Source of the DNA: Thermoplasmatota archaeon
GTDB lineage: Archaea > Thermoplasmatota > Thermoplasmata > Thermoplasmatales > Thermoplasmataceae
DNA: 64,000 nt
Assembly (NCBI GenBank): GCA_023484105.1
Contig: JAMDBD010000021.1
Coordinates: forward strand, 1 to 64,000
Reading direction: 5' to 3'
The notes under the pieces: model-generated
Seen by the model: only the letters and a program-made list of their open reading frames with translations
Told to the model about the DNA's origin: nothing
Database searches by the model: none
Position numbers and translations under genes: made by a program
In this document: positions 30,471-39,146 of the stretch, piece by piece
How positions within the stretch are numbered: position 1 is the first letter of the stretch
How the letters are laid out: each line of letters starts with the position of its first letter

Positions 30471-30664
30471 GCGTTCAGTTTCCTCATGGTTTCTATAATC
30501 ACTTCACTCTCATGGAGATCTCTGATTGTTTCCTCAAGAATCTTGCTGTTATGTTCTATGGTCTCCTGCAGTTCACCAATCTCCTTCTCAAGTGCCTCTT
30601 GCCTTCTTCTCAGGTATTCCGTCTCCTTTCTCAATCTCATCAGCAGATGATTTTCCATTTTCAT
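30467..30664 (-). CDS. Short coiled-coil protein in the RPA operon
   Basis: Sixty-five residues, almost all predicted to form one long helix with heptads of leucine, isoleucine and charged residues (for example ETEYLRRRQEALEKEIGEL). The gene is real by context: its ATG overlaps the previous stop as ATGA and its own stop overlaps the next start as ATGA. Function unknown. A single helix of this size suggests dimerisation or a partner with the next protein, which also looks helical. Confidence 0.72.
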   Translation of the reverse strand: MKMENHLLMRLRKETEYLRRRQEALEKEIGELQETIEHNSKILEETIRDLHESEVIIETMRKLNA

Positions 30665-31485
30665 GAAACCCTTTTGAACCTCTTCAGTGAGACTTCGTAG
30701 ACTTCCCCATCATTTCCTAACGCGTTCAGCGAATCGTCAATAATCTTCTTATCTATGCCTTCAGCTGCAGCGTCTCCCAGTATGGTCTCGTAGCTCACCC
30801 CCTTCTGGTCATCTGAATGCCTATCTATAATTTCCAAAATGGATTTTTTTGCCCTGTTTATCTCATCGCTCTGGTCCTTTCTGACTGATGTTGTCGCCGA
30901 CTCAATGAATCTTGAATAATCGTAGTCTTTATATCTGTTCACTGCGAGTAAGGCAAAATGTGCCTCCTCCGGAGAGTATCCAAGCCGGATTAGCATCATC
31001 TCGCTTGGTTTCTCAAGTTTCTGGGCCTCTTTTATTGCAAGCACCCGCCTCCTTGCTATGATTAGGGTTCTGGCATTCCAGAAGTTCCTTAATGCGTCAT
31101 CTGCCGACCATATTCTCTCCGGATTAATAGTGAACAGAAAGTTTCCAGTCTCTGCTTTGAATATGCTCACCTTGCCCATCACTGCAATCCTGTCTCCAGT
31201 GTTGAATTTAGACATCTCATCCCTCACCGGCTCATTGAATCCGGCTGATGATGCCGATACGTAAAATGATCCAACAGGATCTGCAATCACAAGCCTGGAA
31301 CTGTTTTCCTCAATGGATGATGTGGTAATAGTACCGCAGAAGAATATCCTCTTGAGCCTGGTACCAAGAGGTGTCACAATGTATGGCCTCATCCGTTCAT
31401 CCGTTTCAGATCCCTCTGTTTGTGTGGAATCCCTTAGTTCCCTAGAGAAAATCCACCTCGACGGCTCCCTTTTGGAAAATTCCAT
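30661..31485 (-). CDS. RPA-associated OB-fold protein (COG3390-like)
   Basis: A 274-residue protein fitting the family encoded next to archaeal RPA genes (called RPA-associated protein in haloarchaea). The N-terminal half looks like an OB fold (RLKRIFFCGTITTSS, then DPVGSFYVSASS and FNTGDRIAVMGKVS); the C-terminal part, from about residue 195, looks like a winged helix (KSILEIIDRHSDDQKGVSYETIL). I take ATG 31485 as start, behind a GGAAGGTGAT ribosome binding site that overlaps the rpa stop; a GTG at 31494 is also in frame. Likely forms a complex with RPA on single-stranded DNA, by analogy. Confidence 0.82.
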   Translation of the reverse strand: MEFSKREPSRWIFSRELRDSTQTEGSETDERMRPYIVTPLGTRLKRIFFCGTITTSSIEENSSRLVIADPVGSFYVSASSAGFNEPVRDEMSKFNTGDRIAVMGKVSIFKAETGNFLFTINPERIWSADDALRNFWNARTLIIARRRVLAIKEAQKLEKPSEMMLIRLGYSPEEAHFALLAVNRYKDYDYSRFIESATTSVRKDQSDEINRAKKSILEIIDRHSDDQKGVSYETILGDAAAEGIDKKIIDDSLNALGNDGEVYEVSLKRFKRVS

Positions 31486-31486
31486 C

Positions 31487-32542
31487 TTAATCACCTTCCA
31501 AAAGTTCTTGGCTTATCTCCATATCCGTAATTTTTCCTATTGAATGTACCCTCATTCTCATGGATTCATTTCTGATGGAGAGATCCCCCGTAACCCTCAC
31601 GGGGATGCACTCTAGAGATTTTACAACAAGCTGATGGATCTCAACAGGGTCTGCTGAATTCAGATCCCCTGAAAATCCAAGAAATTCTTTGAGAGTATCG
31701 CCTTCAAGGTAACAGGACATTGATCCGGTTCCATCCTCCAGTGTGAAGTAGCAGGATAAATCCATGACTTTCTCTGCGTCAGGATGATCACGGCATCCTT
31801 CTGCATCCGTAAACCTGCCGCATTCAGAACATTTTGTAACTATTCCACTTCTTTCCCCCACAAATACCGGGATTCCCGAAAACGATACGTTTCCAACTGG
31901 AGAAGTGACCTCCCATATCAAATGGTTCCTGCTCATTTGAATCTCGGGTTCACTGGCCTCCAGGATCTCTGTCTGTCTGCCGACAGTCAGGGAAAGTCGA
32001 CCGTTAAACTCGGTTACCCTGGCCCCTCTAAGAGACGCCCGCAAACCTTCCTTAAGAGGAACTCCGAATGAGGATATCCTGACCCTCGCTGTACCATCGT
32101 CTATAAATCCACTGTACAGCGTTACCTTTTCGCCTTTTATCTCGGTCTCCCTTGAGGAAACCCCGGTTATGACGCCAGTTACAGTCACGTATGGATCAGA
32201 TGTTTTCAAATCCTTTATTGCACGCTCCTCATATGTTCTCTTTACCTCCATCTTTCCTTCTGGCATAAGGACAACCTCGGATCCGGATCCAACAGTTATA
32301 CGGATCCTGTCATTGTAGATCCTGGCGCTGCAATTTCTCAGTTCCACAATGTCTCCTTCCCTCACGCTGGAGGGAAAACTCCACGCGGTAAACTGGATCG
32401 TGCCTGTTTCATCCCCGAGAATTCCATAATGATAGATCGATTCCGATCCATTGCGGCTGCTCTTCGCTTCCCTCAGTGAGACGATCTTTGCAAGAATATT
32501 GACTGAAGTTGAAGGTTCCCTTATGTCGGCGATCTTGACCAT
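31487..32542 (-). CDS. rpa: Replication protein A, multi-OB-fold single-stranded DNA-binding protein
   Basis: Binds single-stranded DNA in replication, repair and recombination. Repeated OB folds are visible: VNILAKIVSLREAKSS starts the first, VTVTGVITGVSSRETE the second, then a third; a zinc finger CSECGRFTDAEGCRDH lies near residue 240 of the 351. I start at ATG 32542 because the longer frame (to 32605) would overlap the previous gene by 56 bases, whereas this ATG follows the previous stop within seven bases behind a CCGGTGAG ribosome binding site. Clustered with a COG3390-like partner, as in other Euryarchaeota. Confidence 0.92.
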   Translation of the reverse strand: MVKIADIREPSTSVNILAKIVSLREAKSSRNGSESIYHYGILGDETGTIQFTAWSFPSSVREGDIVELRNCSARIYNDRIRITVGSGSEVVLMPEGKMEVKRTYEERAIKDLKTSDPYVTVTGVITGVSSRETEIKGEKVTLYSGFIDDGTARVRISSFGVPLKEGLRASLRGARVTEFNGRLSLTVGRQTEILEASEPEIQMSRNHLIWEVTSPVGNVSFSGIPVFVGERSGIVTKCSECGRFTDAEGCRDHPDAEKVMDLSCYFTLEDGTGSMSCYLEGDTLKEFLGFSGDLNSADPVEIHQLVVKSLECIPVRVTGDLSIRNESMRMRVHSIGKITDMEISQELLEGD

Positions 32543-32549
32543 AGGCAAC

Positions 32550-33164
32550 TCACCGGTACATAGACTCGGACTCCTTCCCGCCATTCTTTGCCCCAAGAAC
32601 CTCATCTATAAGCTTTCCTGCCTCCGCATCATCTATGCCGGCTTTTGTAACAAGATAGGTTTTAATCTCATCCCTGCTCTTTCCTTCCTTTTCCATGTCC
32701 TCTATCATCATAGCTATGCGTTCAAGAATCATTGCGGAAAACTGCTCCTCCATCTTGAGAGCTTTTATCGCATAATAAAGTGCTGAAAGAAGTACATTGA
32801 GAGCCTCATCCATTATATCCTTGGTCAGCGTGGTCTTCTCAAGATCCACCCTTGCAAAGACATTCTCATTGAGACCGTCGAGCATGAATTTCACAAGGTC
32901 AACCCTTCTATTTATTATCAGAAGGGTTCTGTATATGGACAGGCGTTCCCTTAGTTCAAGTACAGCGGTCTCTATCCCGGTATCAGCCATCAGCTGGACT
33001 GTACCATCATCAGACGAGAGGAGAAGCGCGAAAGGTACCTTCTCATTGCTCAGGTAGTAGACGCCATTTGCCTCTTTTATTTCCCATTTCAGGTTAATGA
33101 GCCTCTTTGCGTCTTCTTCACCCTCGCTGAACCATTTCAGGATTTCCGGCGTTAACGTTCTCAT
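32550..33164 (-). CDS. Unknown protein leading the RPA operon
   Basis: A 204-residue acidic protein opening MRTLTPEILKWFSEGEEDAKR. The first 100 residues look alpha/beta (VPFALLLSSDDGTVQLM), the middle strongly helical, and the C-terminus (RDEIKTYLVTKAGIDDAEAGKLIDEVL) resembles a small three-helix UBA-like module. I do not recognise the family. A TATA-like TTAATATTA about 24 bases before the ATG makes it the first gene of the operon with a leaderless mRNA. Its stop is followed seven bases later by the RPA start. Likely connected with single-stranded DNA metabolism through its operon; function not claimed. Confidence 0.75.
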   Translation of the reverse strand: MRTLTPEILKWFSEGEEDAKRLINLKWEIKEANGVYYLSNEKVPFALLLSSDDGTVQLMADTGIETAVLELRERLSIYRTLLIINRRVDLVKFMLDGLNENVFARVDLEKTTLTKDIMDEALNVLLSALYYAIKALKMEEQFSAMILERIAMMIEDMEKEGKSRDEIKTYLVTKAGIDDAEAGKLIDEVLGAKNGGKESESMYR

Positions 33165-33234
33165 GATCCTATAATCTGACAGGTAATATTAATCAATTCC
33201 CTCGTGTCAACTGAGAGTCTGTGGAAATTCGTGA

Positions 33235-33277
33235 GGATAGGGGATGAATCCCTATCCTGTTTCCAGTAAAACTGGAA
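33235..33277. other. Two tandem perfect hairpins between the beta-CASP gene and the RPA operon
   Basis: GGATAGGG (33235-33242) pairs exactly with CCCTATCC (33250-33257) around a seven-base loop, and TTCCAGT (33261-33267) pairs exactly with ACTGGAA (33271-33277) around AAA. They sit between a gene end (33297) and the next operon's promoter (about 33188). They could be a processing or termination structure for the beta-CASP mRNA, or a small structured RNA. No T-rich tail follows on either strand. Confidence 0.5.
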
Positions 33278-33296
33278 CCGGGCAAACTGGATCGTT

Positions 33297-34529
33297 TCAC
33301 AGGTCAAATTCCCTTCCATTCAGTGGAAGGATTACCCTGTATTCCGAAAGATCTGGAAGGAGTTCCTCCCTGGAGTCACCATGGCACAGTATCACAGTGG
33401 AAGGATCAACGCTCTTCACAAATTTGACAAGGTCAGAGTGCCCAGCATGAGCGGACAGGTCAAAAAACTCAATCTTTGTTTTTGGTTTTACGTTCACACC
33501 TGCTATATCAATTGAGCCATTTTCCATCAGGCTCCTTCCGTTGGTGTTCTCCACCTGATATCCGGTCAGGAATATTGCACTGCTGGTATCCTCGAGAAGC
33601 TGCTCCACATATCCCAGAACTGGACCACCATCCATCATCCCGGAGGTTGTTATTATGATATCACTTTCCTCAAGAGCCCTTTCCCTGTGTCTTGGGCCCC
33701 TGACCTTTCGCACTCTCCCCAGAGCCCTTCGGAACTCATTCTGGGACCTCAAGAACCCAGGGGTTTCCAGATATATTTCACTTATCAGGTTCCCCATCCC
33801 GTCCACGGAAATGTTCAGATCAAGCTTGTCGAGTATCATTATGAGCTCCTGAGTTCTCCCCATTGCGAAGGTGGGGAATATCACCTTGCCGCCAGATTCA
33901 ACCACTTCCATAACCCTGCTGCGCAGTCTCTGTATAACAGCCTGTCTGTCTTCATGATCCCTGCCTGCATATGTACTCTCCATTATGAGGGTATCAGCCT
34001 TGACGGGTTTAGCTCCGTCAAGCAGATTGGTCTGCCTGGTGTAAAGATCGCCGGTGACCAGTACACTTTCTGAGTTCTGGAAATGCCACATGGTTGACCC
34101 GGGAATGTGCCCGGCTGAATAGCCTGTTACGGAAAAATCTCCGATATTATGTTCATCACCGTACTCAAGGTTCTGGAATGAATTGTATAGAAGCGATATA
34201 TCATCCTTTGAAAACGGCTGTGGATATCCTTCGAGAGATGCAACCTTTATGGAATCGTTCAGCATAGGTCTCACACTGTTCGCAGTCATAAGGGTTGCAT
34301 AGAAATTCGCAGCATATTTCTGGAAATATACTGGCAGGCTACCAGCATGATCCAGATGTGAATGCGTGAGGAATATTCCGTCTACTTTCTCTGGAGGAAG
34401 TGGATATTCAGGGGGTTTCTCCGGAATAACACCGTAGTCCACCAGAAATCTGTTCTCACCCTCAGTCATCTTTATTCCAAGCCTTCCTACTTCTTCTGCT
34501 CCTCCTAAAAATTTTATTTTCATTTTCAT
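33297..34529 (-). CDS. Beta-CASP metallo-beta-lactamase ribonuclease (aCPSF2-like)
   Basis: RNA-processing nuclease of the CPSF/Integrator family. The zinc motif is THSHLDHAG near residue 57; further metal ligands are in GYSAGHIPGSTMW and LVTGDLYTR; the beta-CASP motifs appear as FPTFAMGRTQE (A region), and ITTSGMMDGGP, then SAHAGHSDL with the C-terminal histidines. At 410 residues it lacks the N-terminal KH domains of aCPSF1, so it belongs to the short aCPSF2 or RNase J-like group. Role: 3'-end cleavage or 5'-3' decay of RNA. It starts 22 bases after the MTA phosphorylase stop and is probably co-transcribed. ATG 34523 is a possible alternative start. Confidence 0.92.
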   Translation of the reverse strand: MKMKIKFLGGAEEVGRLGIKMTEGENRFLVDYGVIPEKPPEYPLPPEKVDGIFLTHSHLDHAGSLPVYFQKYAANFYATLMTANSVRPMLNDSIKVASLEGYPQPFSKDDISLLYNSFQNLEYGDEHNIGDFSVTGYSAGHIPGSTMWHFQNSESVLVTGDLYTRQTNLLDGAKPVKADTLIMESTYAGRDHEDRQAVIQRLRSRVMEVVESGGKVIFPTFAMGRTQELIMILDKLDLNISVDGMGNLISEIYLETPGFLRSQNEFRRALGRVRKVRGPRHRERALEESDIIITTSGMMDGGPVLGYVEQLLEDTSSAIFLTGYQVENTNGRSLMENGSIDIAGVNVKPKTKIEFFDLSAHAGHSDLVKFVKSVDPSTVILCHGDSREELLPDLSEYRVILPLNGREFDL

Positions 34530-34550
34530 CTACTCGCTGTTAATTGTGAT

Positions 34551-35324
34551 TCAGAGTTTAGCCCCTTCCAGTCTCCTGCTGCAGTTACAGCTAATCTGGC
34601 CCTTCAGGGACGGCATAAGATTGAATAGCAGCTTCTGGGTCTTTTCCTCATTTTCTTTGACTGTTTTAATAACCTCAGAAGCATCAACCGGTCTGTCAGA
34701 CCAGACGTCATAGTCTGTTATAGTTGCAATAGTGGAATAGCACATTGCCTTTTCGAGTGCCAGATTTATCTCTGGAACAAGTGTCATCCCTATGATGTCC
34801 GCAAACTGCCTGAACATCTTTGATTCAGCCCTAGTGGAAAATCTTGGGCCTTCGATGCATACGTATGTCCCACCGAGATGAGTCTTTATCCCTGCCTCCT
34901 TTCCTGCCTTCTCAATCTTTGAATTGAGGTCCGGACAGAAAGGATCTGCCGCGGATATGTGATAAACCTCAGGACCATCATAAAATGTAAGATCCCTTCT
35001 CCTGGTGAAATCAATGAACTGATCAGGCATGATTATGTCACCTGGCGGTAACTCCTCCTTGAGGGAACCGACTGCGCTCACTGTTAGTATTCTCGTTACC
35101 CCTAAGGACTGAAGAGCCCAGATGTTGGCCCTGTAATTTACCTTGTGTGGAGGTATGGAATGCTTCTTACCGTGCCTTGGAAGAAAGGCGATTTCCACCC
35201 CGTTAACCTTTCCTATCTCAACCTTTCCAGAAGGATCACCATAAGGCGTCTTTATATCACGATCGGTTGTGTCCTTAAGAATATTATAAAGGCCACTACC
35301 GCCTATTATACCGATCTCTGGCAT
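34551..35324 (-). CDS. mtnP: S-methyl-5'-thioadenosine phosphorylase
   Basis: Cleaves methylthioadenosine to adenine and methylthioribose-1-phosphate, which MtnA (16555-17577) then uses; the MTA comes from aminopropyl transfer. [12 protein letters not shown] opens the protein, with [31 protein letters not shown], the [14 protein letters not shown] loop and ATITDYDVW near the C-terminus, which favour MTA phosphorylase over other purine phosphorylases. I use ATG 35324 (257 residues), as the family begins here and a TATA-like AGATATGTAT lies about 25 bases upstream; the frame is open to 35378. Four cysteines near the C-terminus (ISCNCS and two others) may form disulfides that stabilise the enzyme, as in Sulfolobus. 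Confidence 0.93.
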   Translation of the reverse strand: MPEIGIIGGSGLYNILKDTTDRDIKTPYGDPSGKVEIGKVNGVEIAFLPRHGKKHSIPPHKVNYRANIWALQSLGVTRILTVSAVGSLKEELPPGDIIMPDQFIDFTRRRDLTFYDGPEVYHISAADPFCPDLNSKIEKAGKEAGIKTHLGGTYVCIEGPRFSTRAESKMFRQFADIIGMTLVPEINLALEKAMCYSTIATITDYDVWSDRPVDASEVIKTVKENEEKTQKLLFNLMPSLKGQISCNCSRRLEGAKL

Positions 35325-35405
35325 TGCTACTACACTTTCTCCGAATACATATCTAGATAGCACATTCGTATATAACACTATTTTAGCGGAAATCGACCAA
35401 TTGGT

Positions 35406-36152
35406 CTATCTACCCATTATTCGCGCGATATTCCTCCTTATTATTTTGTCAAAACCTGAGCCGTACTGTGCCGCTTTCTTGTTCTTCTCTACAATGAAGT
35501 CAGGGAGCCCAAGACGGCTGAGCGCGATGCGGATGAGCTTCTTATTGGTATATTGTTGACCTGGATCAGCGAGCCTTCTCACTTCGGATGAAACCGAAAG
35601 GATCTCATGGCAGAGATAAGGATTCAGAAGCTCCTTGCCATACTTCCTGCAGATCTCTCTTTCCCTAGGAGCTGTCCTTGCGTTTAACCTTTCCATGTAA
35701 AATCCAGACAGATCTGGATGCTCTCTCAATCTCCGATATCCGAGAAACAGTTCATCTGCACCCTGCCCGGTAACAATTGCCATTTCCTCTATATTCACGC
35801 ATCCTGCCAGTAAAACAGCCTCATATCCGAGTTCACCGACCTTTATGTCAGGAAAGGATGAGACAAGCTCCCTGGCATATCCAACGATATCTTCAGCTGT
35901 GACCTTGATAGCGTTCACTTTTCGTCCAATATGCTTCGCAGAAGATTCAGAGCTTTCCAGATCGTGGGATCCTTCTACACCTATGGTATAGAGAGGTGTT
36001 TCAGGTGAAGATAGGGCTGCAATCAGAAGACTGTCCACACCGCCGGAAAACATTATTGCACACTTTTTACAGTTTGAACTCATGAATCTGCGGATTGCCA
36101 TCGAAATCCTATCAGCAAGAATTGAGTCTTCTTCACTGATTTCCATCATCAT
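35406..36152 (-). CDS. Lone asparagine-synthetase-type PP-loop domain protein
   Basis: A 248-residue ATP-pyrophosphatase with only the synthetase half of asparagine synthetase B: the PP-loop is IMFSGGVDSLLIAAL and the second signature is GQGADELFLGYRRL, with YGKELLNPYL and KKAAQYGSGFD at the C-terminal side. The glutaminase domain is missing, and no separate glutaminase is adjacent. It could use free ammonia, or modify another molecule in the manner of tRNA or antibiotic enzymes of this fold. It overlaps Ncs6/TtuA by about 20 bases, so the two PP-loop proteins are co-translated, which hints at a linked job. I prefer ATG 36152 behind GGTGAAA; GTG 36158 is possible. Confidence 0.8.
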   Translation of the reverse strand: MMMEISEEDSILADRISMAIRRFMSSNCKKCAIMFSGGVDSLLIAALSSPETPLYTIGVEGSHDLESSESSAKHIGRKVNAIKVTAEDIVGYARELVSSFPDIKVGELGYEAVLLAGCVNIEEMAIVTGQGADELFLGYRRLREHPDLSGFYMERLNARTAPREREICRKYGKELLNPYLCHEILSVSSEVRRLADPGQQYTNKKLIRIALSRLGLPDFIVEKNKKAAQYGSGFDKIIRRNIARIMGR

Positions 36153-37053
36153 TTTCACCGGAGATCATACAGACTGAGCAGAGCTGGCCAGAAGAAGGTC
36201 GTCCGCAATTCCGGCAAGTTCCTAAAGACAGATCACCAGGATTAGTATATCTCCCGGCAATATCCTCCTGAAGCCTTATCATTGCCAGCTTGGAACCTGG
36301 ATACTTTTCCTCAATCTCAGAAACAATTTTCCTGAACAGATTTCTTTGGGCCTGAGCATAGTAAGGACACCAGCTGTGATCGTACTTTATGTTTTTAAGT
36401 AAAGCATAGGTGACAACCTCTCTCTCTGATAACCTCCTGAGTGGAATGACCCGCCTGACAAGCCCATTCACGCTGTGTGAATGCGGAGCCATTCTTGATA
36501 TTCTTTCCATGTCCCCTCTGGAGACGTTCATCAGTACTGATTGAGCTACGTCATCCATGTTGAGCCCCAGCGCCACGTAGTCTGATCCCTGGGTCTGGGC
36601 GGCCATATTGATAAGCTGCCTTCTCATTGGGCCACATACAGCACAAGGGGTCTTTCCCCTCAGGCGGGTAACCTCGGAATCCATGGTGGTTCCGAAGACC
36701 TCACTGTAAGATATCACAGTATGCTCGACACCAAGAGATCTGCAAAGTTCGCCAGCTGTCTGTATGCTTTTGTCCCTGTATCCAGATATTCCCTCATCAA
36801 CAGTGAATGCTTTCACTTTTACTTTTCTCCTTACGGAAAGGATACTGTGAAGAATGTAGAGTGTAACAGAGGAATCTTTGCCTCCGGAAAGTGCCACAGA
36901 AACAGTACCCCCTCCTGAATCAAACTTGATCTGCTGACGCACTTCCTTCATGAATACGCTTTCAAAATGATCCAGAAAATGAACCTGACACAGGCGCTTA
37001 TTCATGTACGGGATATCTATTACTGCATCTTTCCCGCAGACTGAGCAGTTCAT
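36133..37053 (-). CDS. ncsA: tRNA 2-thiolation protein (Ncs6/TtuA family)
   Basis: Sulfur-transfer PP-loop enzyme that thiolates tRNA uridines (U34 as Ncs6 or U54 as TtuA). The PP-loop SGGKDS is at residues 56-61. Three metal sites are visible: an N-terminal zinc knuckle (C3, C6, C22, H25), the cluster cysteines in TPCAVCGPMRR with a third cysteine in HSWCPYYAQAQRN that bind iron-sulfur in this family, and a C-terminal zinc ribbon (CRNCG and CSVC). Length of 306 residues is normal. Its ATG overlaps the PINA stop by one base and its end overlaps the asparagine-synthetase-like gene. U34 versus U54 specificity is not decidable here. Confidence 0.93.
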   Translation of the reverse strand: MNCSVCGKDAVIDIPYMNKRLCQVHFLDHFESVFMKEVRQQIKFDSGGGTVSVALSGGKDSSVTLYILHSILSVRRKVKVKAFTVDEGISGYRDKSIQTAGELCRSLGVEHTVISYSEVFGTTMDSEVTRLRGKTPCAVCGPMRRQLINMAAQTQGSDYVALGLNMDDVAQSVLMNVSRGDMERISRMAPHSHSVNGLVRRVIPLRRLSEREVVTYALLKNIKYDHSWCPYYAQAQRNLFRKIVSEIEEKYPGSKLAMIRLQEDIAGRYTNPGDLSLGTCRNCGRPSSGQLCSVCMISGENDDGNQ

Positions 37054-38849
37054 TAATCCGCACTTCCTTCGACGAAATATTCTATTTTCTGGTTTTTCTT
37101 TATGGCGCTAAATATGGCAGCACCGGTTTCGGTAGAAGTCCTGGCTCTGATTATCCCTCTGGATGATGTCTTAGCCTGAAGTATAAGCACTCCATTAACA
37201 AATATTTTGGCCTGGACATTTGGCTTTCCAATATTAATGTAGACAATTCTGTTTTTTATTTCGATTCCGGGAATGCCTCTTTTAGCATTTTCCGAAGATG
37301 GCTCCACATCGATATGCAGGCCAATTTTTTTCTCCAGATCTGCTACATTTGTACCCCCACGCCCGATGATCCTGGAAATCTGTTCTTCCGGGCACTTTAT
37401 GACAACCCTGTTTTCGTTCAGATATTCGATAGTAATCTCGTTAATTCCAGTGAGATTCCTTATCTCTCGGAGTATACCTTCTCTGGCGTATTTCTGGATG
37501 GCAGTCTCATTCTTTACTGCAGAGTCCACAGGGACAGCAAATATCTGTTCCCCGAAGCTGTATATCTCGTATTTCACCTCATTCGTGAAATAATCTGATA
37601 CAATGATCACCGGTCTTGCGAGATCATCCTGGTTCATTCCATGAGGGACCTTTACAACGCTCTCGGTTACCATAACCGATCTTATCTGTCCTCCTTCAAC
37701 AAACATAATTGTATCTATAACCTGAGGAATGAGCCCGAGTTCCACCCTCCCGATAAATCTCTGAATGGCATCAATTGCTCGAGTTGCATGGACAACTCCT
37801 ATCATGCCAATCCCTGCGAGCCGAAGGTCAACATATACTCGAAAATCCGGTGTAATTCGCATCTCATCAAAAACAGTATAATCGGTCCTTAGGAGCAGCA
37901 TTATGTCGCCCGTTTTTTCCATGCTGCCCTCAAGAGAAGTATACTGCGTTATTTCCTTAGAGACCTGCAGGTCCCTAGGGTTTTCCATAGTCTTCACAAT
38001 CCTGCCCATTGAAGAGATCCATTCAGCAAGTGCCTGCACGAGCGTGCTTTTCCCTGCTCCAGGTGATCCGGCTATAAGCACACCTGAAGATCTTGAGAGT
38101 ATCCTTTCCTTCAACGTTCCGCCCAGAGCGTAATCCTCTATGGACAGTTTTCTTATTGGTTTGACTGCAGTTATTTCCACTGAATCTGAAAATGGTGGCC
38201 TTGTTATGACAACTCTCATGTCGTGCAATTGAACAACAGTCGCTCCATTGAGATCGCTTTCTATGTAACTGTTTTCCTCCATCCTTGCTCTTTTCACGAC
38301 ATTCGATGCAATGGATTCCAGTTCATTTTCCGTAATAACAATGTCCAGCTTCCTGCTGTTTACGTTTCCCGGAGTGCCTTCCTTTAGTATGGGGTTGCAA
38401 TTCCCCTTTAGGTGTATCGAAGAAGTCAATTCGCCAAAAAACTCTTCTATGTTCCTGACTGCTGTTTTGGGATGTTCCAGATATTTTGTCCTGATACCCT
38501 TGATCTCTGAGATGTACCTCTGAATCTGGTCGCCTGTGACGAGTACCGCGTCGTTCTCAAGCGCCGTAGACATTATTAGGTCATCAATCTCTCCTTCTTC
38601 TTTTATATTAGCGGATGACGGTCTACGGCCATAGAAATCAAGGTCGATCAATCCGTCATCTGCCATTGTTCTCAGTTTTTTCAGCTCTTCCAAGCCTGCA
38701 AATCCAAGGCTCCTGCCTTCGTTTGCCTGATGTTCTATTTCAGCGAGCATAGCCTCTGCAAGTATTACTGTTGGGTTTTTTTCTTCTTCCAGAAAGAGGG
38801 TAAACCTTCCGTCAACAATTACTGATGTGTCAGGAACGTAGATCAACAT
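37053..38849 (-). CDS. pina: PINA: PIN-domain, PilT-like ATPase with KH domain
   Basis: Archaea-specific ATPase that in Sulfolobus drives branch migration of Holliday junctions together with Hjc. Domains in order: PIN nuclease-like domain (residues 1 to about 120, PDTSVIVDG at the start), a secretion-type ATPase core with Walker A GSPGAGKSTL near residue 260 and the Walker-B-type YTVFDEMRITPDF, and a KH domain with IIGRGGTNVADLEKKIG near residue 500. Total 598 residues, as in the family. The start is ATG 38849, with a TTG just before it; a TATA-like TTAATTATG lies about 23 bases upstream. Head gene of an operon with Ncs6 and the asparagine-synthetase-like gene. Confidence 0.92.
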   Translation of the reverse strand: MLIYVPDTSVIVDGRFTLFLEEEKNPTVILAEAMLAEIEHQANEGRSLGFAGLEELKKLRTMADDGLIDLDFYGRRPSSANIKEEGEIDDLIMSTALENDAVLVTGDQIQRYISEIKGIRTKYLEHPKTAVRNIEEFFGELTSSIHLKGNCNPILKEGTPGNVNSRKLDIVITENELESIASNVVKRARMEENSYIESDLNGATVVQLHDMRVVITRPPFSDSVEITAVKPIRKLSIEDYALGGTLKERILSRSSGVLIAGSPGAGKSTLVQALAEWISSMGRIVKTMENPRDLQVSKEITQYTSLEGSMEKTGDIMLLLRTDYTVFDEMRITPDFRVYVDLRLAGIGMIGVVHATRAIDAIQRFIGRVELGLIPQVIDTIMFVEGGQIRSVMVTESVVKVPHGMNQDDLARPVIIVSDYFTNEVKYEIYSFGEQIFAVPVDSAVKNETAIQKYAREGILREIRNLTGINEITIEYLNENRVVIKCPEEQISRIIGRGGTNVADLEKKIGLHIDVEPSSENAKRGIPGIEIKNRIVYINIGKPNVQAKIFVNGVLILQAKTSSRGIIRARTSTETGAAIFSAIKKNQKIEYFVEGSAD

Positions 38850-38975
38850 CAATGAAATCTATAACAGCATAATTAACATTGCCTGTGAATGCTATAAGTT
38901 TAATGAGAATAGGATGAACGCCGCGTCAATCAGGAAAAATTTATTATGCTTCCGTCTATCGCTTTTGCAGCTTTT

Positions 38976-39050
38976 GGGGTTGTAGCTTAGCTTGGTTTGA
39001 GCACCCGGCTGATAACCGGGAGGTCACCGGTTCAAATCCGGTCAGCCCCA
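38976..39050 (+). tRNA. tRNA-Ile (anticodon GAU)
   Basis: A 75-base cloverleaf: acceptor GGGGTTG paired with CAGCCCC (one G-T pair), D-arm with AGCTTAGCTTGGTTTGAGC, anticodon stem CCCGG/CCGGG closing the loop CTGATAA with anticodon GAU, variable loop AGGTC, T-arm ACCGG-TTCAAAT-CCGGT, discriminator A. No intron and no encoded CCA. An A/T-rich TATA-like element lies near 38938-38947. It is divergent from PINA and is followed by decayed genes, so it may have served as a landing point for mobile DNA, though I found no repeat of its 3' end. Confidence 0.97.
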
Positions 39051-39146
39051 TTTACCGCCATAATTAAATCATAGTCTTGAGAAAATAACACGGTAAGATT
39101 ATTATTCCAATCGAATAACGGGAACATAAAAATTTTAGTAGAGACG

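Noticed and set aside
32543-32605. Longer N-terminus for RPA overlapping the upstream gene
   Set aside because: It would overlap 56 bases; the ATG at 32542 has a ribosome binding site and gives the conserved N-terminus.
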